6,239 bases of DNA from Parcubacteria group bacterium GW2011_GWA2_47_8b. Its GTDB lineage: Bacteria; Patescibacteriota; Minisyncoccia; UBA6257; WO2-44-18. The stretch covers positions 1 through 6,239 of the forward strand of contig LCOU01000036.1 of the NCBI GenBank assembly GCA_001003205.1, read 5' to 3'. Made by a program: the position numbers and the translations under genes. The notes beneath the pieces were generated by a model, which was not told where the DNA came from, searched no databases, and worked only from the letters and a program-made list of their open reading frames with translations. Each line of letters opens with the position of its first letter. Within the stretch, counting starts at the first letter, position 1. Shown piece after piece: positions 3,632 through 6,239 of the stretch.

Positions 3632-5494
3632 CTACCTCACTTCTACCTCAAATTGCTCGGTAAGCGCGGCGATAATTTTTTCCATTTCTTGGCCCACTTC
3701 TTCATCGGTCAGAGTGCGGTCGTCGGCCTGGAAAACCAATCGGAAGGTTAGGCTCTTGCGCCCCTCTTTAAGATTTGTGTCTTCGTAAAAATCCACCAAA
3801 TCCACGTCGTCCAGGAATTTGGGCGCCGCCCGCTGCATTTCCTCCAAAATCCGATTTACCCGCAAGTCCGTGGGCACCAGCAAGGAAATATCCCTCATTA
3901 TTGACGGGTATTTGGGGACCGGTTCGTATTCTTTTTCTTCCTCAACCAACCGGAAAAGTTTATCCAGAAAAATCTCGGCAATAGCCATTGTACCGGAATT
4001 TTTCGGCAACCCCACATATCCCAGAACTTGGTGATCCGATTCTATTCTCAAGCTGTTGTCTTGGTCCAAAAATCGTAAATCCCAATCCAAGTCACGCAGG
4101 AAATACTCCGTCAGTCCAAGCTGCTGGAGTAATTCGTTAATTACGCCCTTCAATTCAAATATCGGATTCTCCTGCTCTTTGATATTGCGCATCAGATGCA
4201 AGGTCAAGCTCGGCCGCAAATATTGAAAATCGGCGCTGATTGGGTTCAAAAGAGAAACCGCTCCCCACCACTTGGGTTCGGCGTATTCAACCAATTGCTT
4301 CCGCGACACGAAAGAATAATTATAAACTTCGCTTAAACCGAAACCGCGCATTATTTCCCTGACCTTCTCTTTCAATAAAACACCCTCCTCGCTATGCACG
4401 GGAACCAACGGAACACGCGGCGGGTTGGCTGGAAGCTGTTCATAGCCATACAGGTTAATAATTTCCTCGGCTAAATCTTCAAAAATGGAAATGTCCGTTC
4501 GCTCCGGCGGCACTTCTACAAGTCGCCGGCCGGCGGATCCAGTAACTTTAAAACCAAGCCGCTTAAGATAATCCATCGCCACCCCATCCTTCAATTCCAA
4601 TCCGGCAAGAAGATTGAATTTATTGATATCAAATTTCAAAATTCGCTTCGGTTCTTTAACGGAACCCGCGCTGGTTACTTCGCCGACTTTGATTTTGCAA
4701 ATTTCTTTAAGGAGCTCCGTCGCCCTACGCATACCAAAATCAACCAACGCCAAACTCAAGCCGTGAGAAAACCGCGCCGAAGCATCGGTAAAAAGATTTA
4801 GCCGCCGCGAGGTTTTGTAAATTCCCGGCGAATCAAAGTTTGCCGCTTCAACAATAATTTTTCTGGTAGCCGGACTTACTTCCGCGCGCTTTCCGCCTTT
4901 GACGCCGGCAATCGCGAGCGGCCCCTTCTCATCGGCGATTACAAGATCGGAGCCGTCCAAGCGGTAATTTCCCCCGTCAATGGTAGCTATCTCCTCGCCG
5001 CGCTTTGCCAGCCGAACGCCGATCTCCCCGGCAACCAAATTGGCGTCAAACGCATGCAACGGCTGGCCCGTCTCCAGCATCACATAGTTCATCACATCCA
5101 CCACCGCGTTGATCGGCCGCAAACCGCAAGAGCGCAATATGACCTTCATCCACTCCGGAGAGTCCCCGATTCTGGAAATTTCAAAATAACGGCCCGAGTA
5201 GCTCCGGCACTCCTTTTTTGCCAAAATTTTTATGGCTGGCTTTTTGTTTTTCAGCTCTGTTTTCGGCTCCTTCCCAAAATATTTGACGCTGGCATTGAAA
5301 ATTGCCGCCGCGATTTTCGCGATCCCCCAATGCGAGGAAGCGTCGGAGTAACGATTGGCGGGAATGGAAATTTCCAGCGTATCCCCGCCGGTATCCTCCG
5401 CTTCAAAAGCGTGTAGATTAAATTTCTCAATAAATCCCGCCTTGTCGGGAAGTCTTGGAACGAGCTGTTTTAACAGGGTGTAGGAAAATTTCAT
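3632..5494 (-). CDS. pheT: Phenylalanyl-tRNA synthetase beta subunit, compact form
   Basis: Beta chain of the heterotetrameric (alpha-beta)2 enzyme that charges tRNA-Phe in the cytosol. Length is 620 residues, against about 795 in E. coli. Present in order: N-terminal B1 strands (MKFSYTLLKQ), B3/B4 editing module (about 97-270) with QPLHAFD (144-150) and FTDASARFSHG (235-245), B5 (about 285-355) with RTDISIFEDLAEEI, the catalytic-like core (about 370-515), and a complete C-terminal FDX-ACB anticodon-binding domain (about 524-620) with PKYPSIMRDISLLV. Editing-site positions H147, E216, T236 and A238 appear retained by alignment from memory with E. coli, so mischarged Tyr-tRNA could still be hydrolysed. 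The EMAP-II-like tRNA-binding domain normally inserted near residue 36 is absent, and about 45 residues appear missing between NIKEQENPIFE and LKG (437-450). The ATG is three bases past the pheS stop, indicating translational coupling. Confidence 0.97.
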   Translation of the reverse strand: MKFSYTLLKQLVPRLPDKAGFIEKFNLHAFEAEDTGGDTLEISIPANRYSDASSHWGIAKIAAAIFNASVKYFGKEPKTELKNKKPAIKILAKKECRSYSGRYFEISRIGDSPEWMKVILRSCGLRPINAVVDVMNYVMLETGQPLHAFDANLVAGEIGVRLAKRGEEIATIDGGNYRLDGSDLVIADEKGPLAIAGVKGGKRAEVSPATRKIIVEAANFDSPGIYKTSRRLNLFTDASARFSHGLSLALVDFGMRRATELLKEICKIKVGEVTSAGSVKEPKRILKFDINKFNLLAGLELKDGVAMDYLKRLGFKVTGSAGRRLVEVPPERTDISIFEDLAEEIINLYGYEQLPANPPRVPLVPVHSEEGVLLKEKVREIMRGFGLSEVYNYSFVSRKQLVEYAEPKWWGAVSLLNPISADFQYLRPSLTLHLMRNIKEQENPIFELKGVINELLQQLGLTEYFLRDLDWDLRFLDQDNSLRIESDHQVLGYVGLPKNSGTMAIAEIFLDKLFRLVEEEKEYEPVPKYPSIMRDISLLVPTDLRVNRILEEMQRAAPKFLDDVDLVDFYEDTNLKEGRKSLTFRLVFQADDRTLTDEEVGQEMEKIIAALTEQFEVEVR

Positions 5495-5497
5495 TAC

Positions 5498-6239
5498 CTA
5501 AAATTGGTTTATAAAACGCAAGTCGCCAGAATAGAATAATCTGATGTCCGGTATCTTGTATTTAATCATTGCCAGGCGCTCCAGCCCTAAGCCGAAAGCG
5601 AATCCCTGCACTTTTTGGGGATTGTAGCGAACGGCATCAAAAACTTTCGGATGGACCATCCCCGCACCCATTACTTCCAGCCACTTTCCGTTCAAGCTGA
5701 TATCCACTTCCAGGCCGGGTTCAACGAACGGAAAATAACTTGGGCGGAAACGAACATGCGTACCCGCGCCAAACAACTGTTTAAAAAATTCGGTTATTAT
5801 GTACTTGAAGTTGGAAAGGTTGACGTGCTCATCCCCCACCATCAGGCCCTCCACTTGGTGAAAATTTATTTCGTGCGAAGCGTCCGTTGCCTCAAAACGA
5901 AAAACGCGGCCCGGAACAATAATTTGAAAGGGTGGCTGGTGGCTCTCCATATACCTAACCTGCATCGGACTAGTGTGGGTTCTCAAGAGCAATCTTTCGC
6001 CGGTTTTTCCTTTTTCGTTTTTACCTTTTAGCTCTTTTTGGCTCTCGGGAAGCCAAAAAGTGTCCCACATATCCCGTGCCGGATGGTTTGCAGGAATGTT
6101 GAGCGCGTCAAAATTATAATGCTCGGTTTCCGCCTCGGGCCCCTCAACAACCGAAAAATTCAAACCGGTGAATATTTCCCGAACTCGGTTTTCAATAAGA
6201 GTAAGCGGGTGCAAATGCCCAACGGCAATCTTTTCGCCG
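5498..6239 (-). CDS. pheS: Phenylalanyl-tRNA synthetase alpha subunit, 5' end cut by window edge
   Basis: Catalytic subunit of phenylalanyl-tRNA synthetase; it activates Phe and transfers it to tRNA-Phe in complex with PheT. The visible 246 residues enter in frame from the right edge (GEKIAVGHLHPLT), so the true start and the N-terminal coiled coil (roughly 80-100 residues in E. coli) lie outside; the TTG at 6214 is internal. Seen: motif 1 region with GPEAETEHYNFDALNIP, HPARDMWDTFW, motif 2 with PGRVFRFEATDASHE then FHQVEGL, the Phe-pocket segment RFRPSYFPFVEPGLEV, WLEVMGAGMVHP, and motif 3 GFAFGLGLERLAM, which keeps the Ala that sets pocket size for Phe. A lysine-rich insertion of roughly 15 residues (around KELKGKNEKGKTGE) between DTFW and LLLRTHTS is not in E. 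coli. The stop TAG is followed by three bases and the pheT ATG. Confidence 0.97.
   Translation of the reverse strand, partial: GEKIAVGHLHPLTLIENRVREIFTGLNFSVVEGPEAETEHYNFDALNIPANHPARDMWDTFWLPESQKELKGKNEKGKTGERLLLRTHTSPMQVRYMESHQPPFQIIVPGRVFRFEATDASHEINFHQVEGLMVGDEHVNLSNFKYIITEFFKQLFGAGTHVRFRPSYFPFVEPGLEVDISLNGKWLEVMGAGMVHPKVFDAVRYNPQKVQGFAFGLGLERLAMIKYKIPDIRLFYSGDLRFINQF

Noticed and set aside
5430..5455. CCCGCCTTGTCGGG inverted repeat near the pheT start
   Set aside because: It is short and lies inside coding sequence (LPDKAGF), so chance is enough; no second copy is visible.

Overview
The window reads as chromosomal DNA of a bacterium, most likely a Patescibacteria/CPR (Parcubacteria-like) genome. 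This rests on three things: a compact PheT that lacks the usual N-terminal tRNA-binding (EMAP-II-like) insertion, a GC-rich nested CCTGCC/GGCAGG palindrome of a kind I associate with Parcubacteria, and a hypothetical protein whose C-terminal half resembles a protein family I remember as common in those genomes. The lineage call is inference. The standard code is used (tryptophan is TGG, with no recoded TGA). Every gene I can support is on the minus strand.

Layout, in transcription order (right to left). pheS (5' end cut by the right edge) and pheT form a tightly coupled pair, three bases apart, that encodes phenylalanyl-tRNA synthetase. About 100 bp beyond pheT, with its own TTGACA-type promoter and a strong Shine-Dalgarno sequence, is a 282-residue protein of unknown function. 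Its last ~40 codons look like the variable region (VR) of a diversity-generating retroelement (DGR) target. It ends at a clear Rho-independent terminator. Next is a 59-codon ORF with its own ribosome binding site, consisting of little more than a second copy of the same VR-like module, again followed by a terminator. A gene-free stretch then carries five different hairpins or palindromes in about 180 bp. After it come a GTG-started putative lipoprotein with a perfect Shine-Dalgarno sequence, a terminator, a GC-rich repeat, and gyrB, whose 3' end is cut by the left edge.

The ends (pheST, gyrB) are housekeeping. The middle (about 2100-3620) looks like an accessory insertion, with different codon preference (G/C-ending codons) and dense secondary structure. 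Its most notable signal is the pair of VR-like copies. Over the first 48 aligned bases all seven mismatches fall on adenines (coding strand) of the mini-ORF copy, the hallmark of adenine-directed mutagenic retrohoming. Further downstream both copies show substitutions and an indel, so they are better read as two VRs of an unseen template than as one template/variable pair. No reverse transcriptase or certain template repeat is in the window, so a working DGR would have to be completed elsewhere in the genome.
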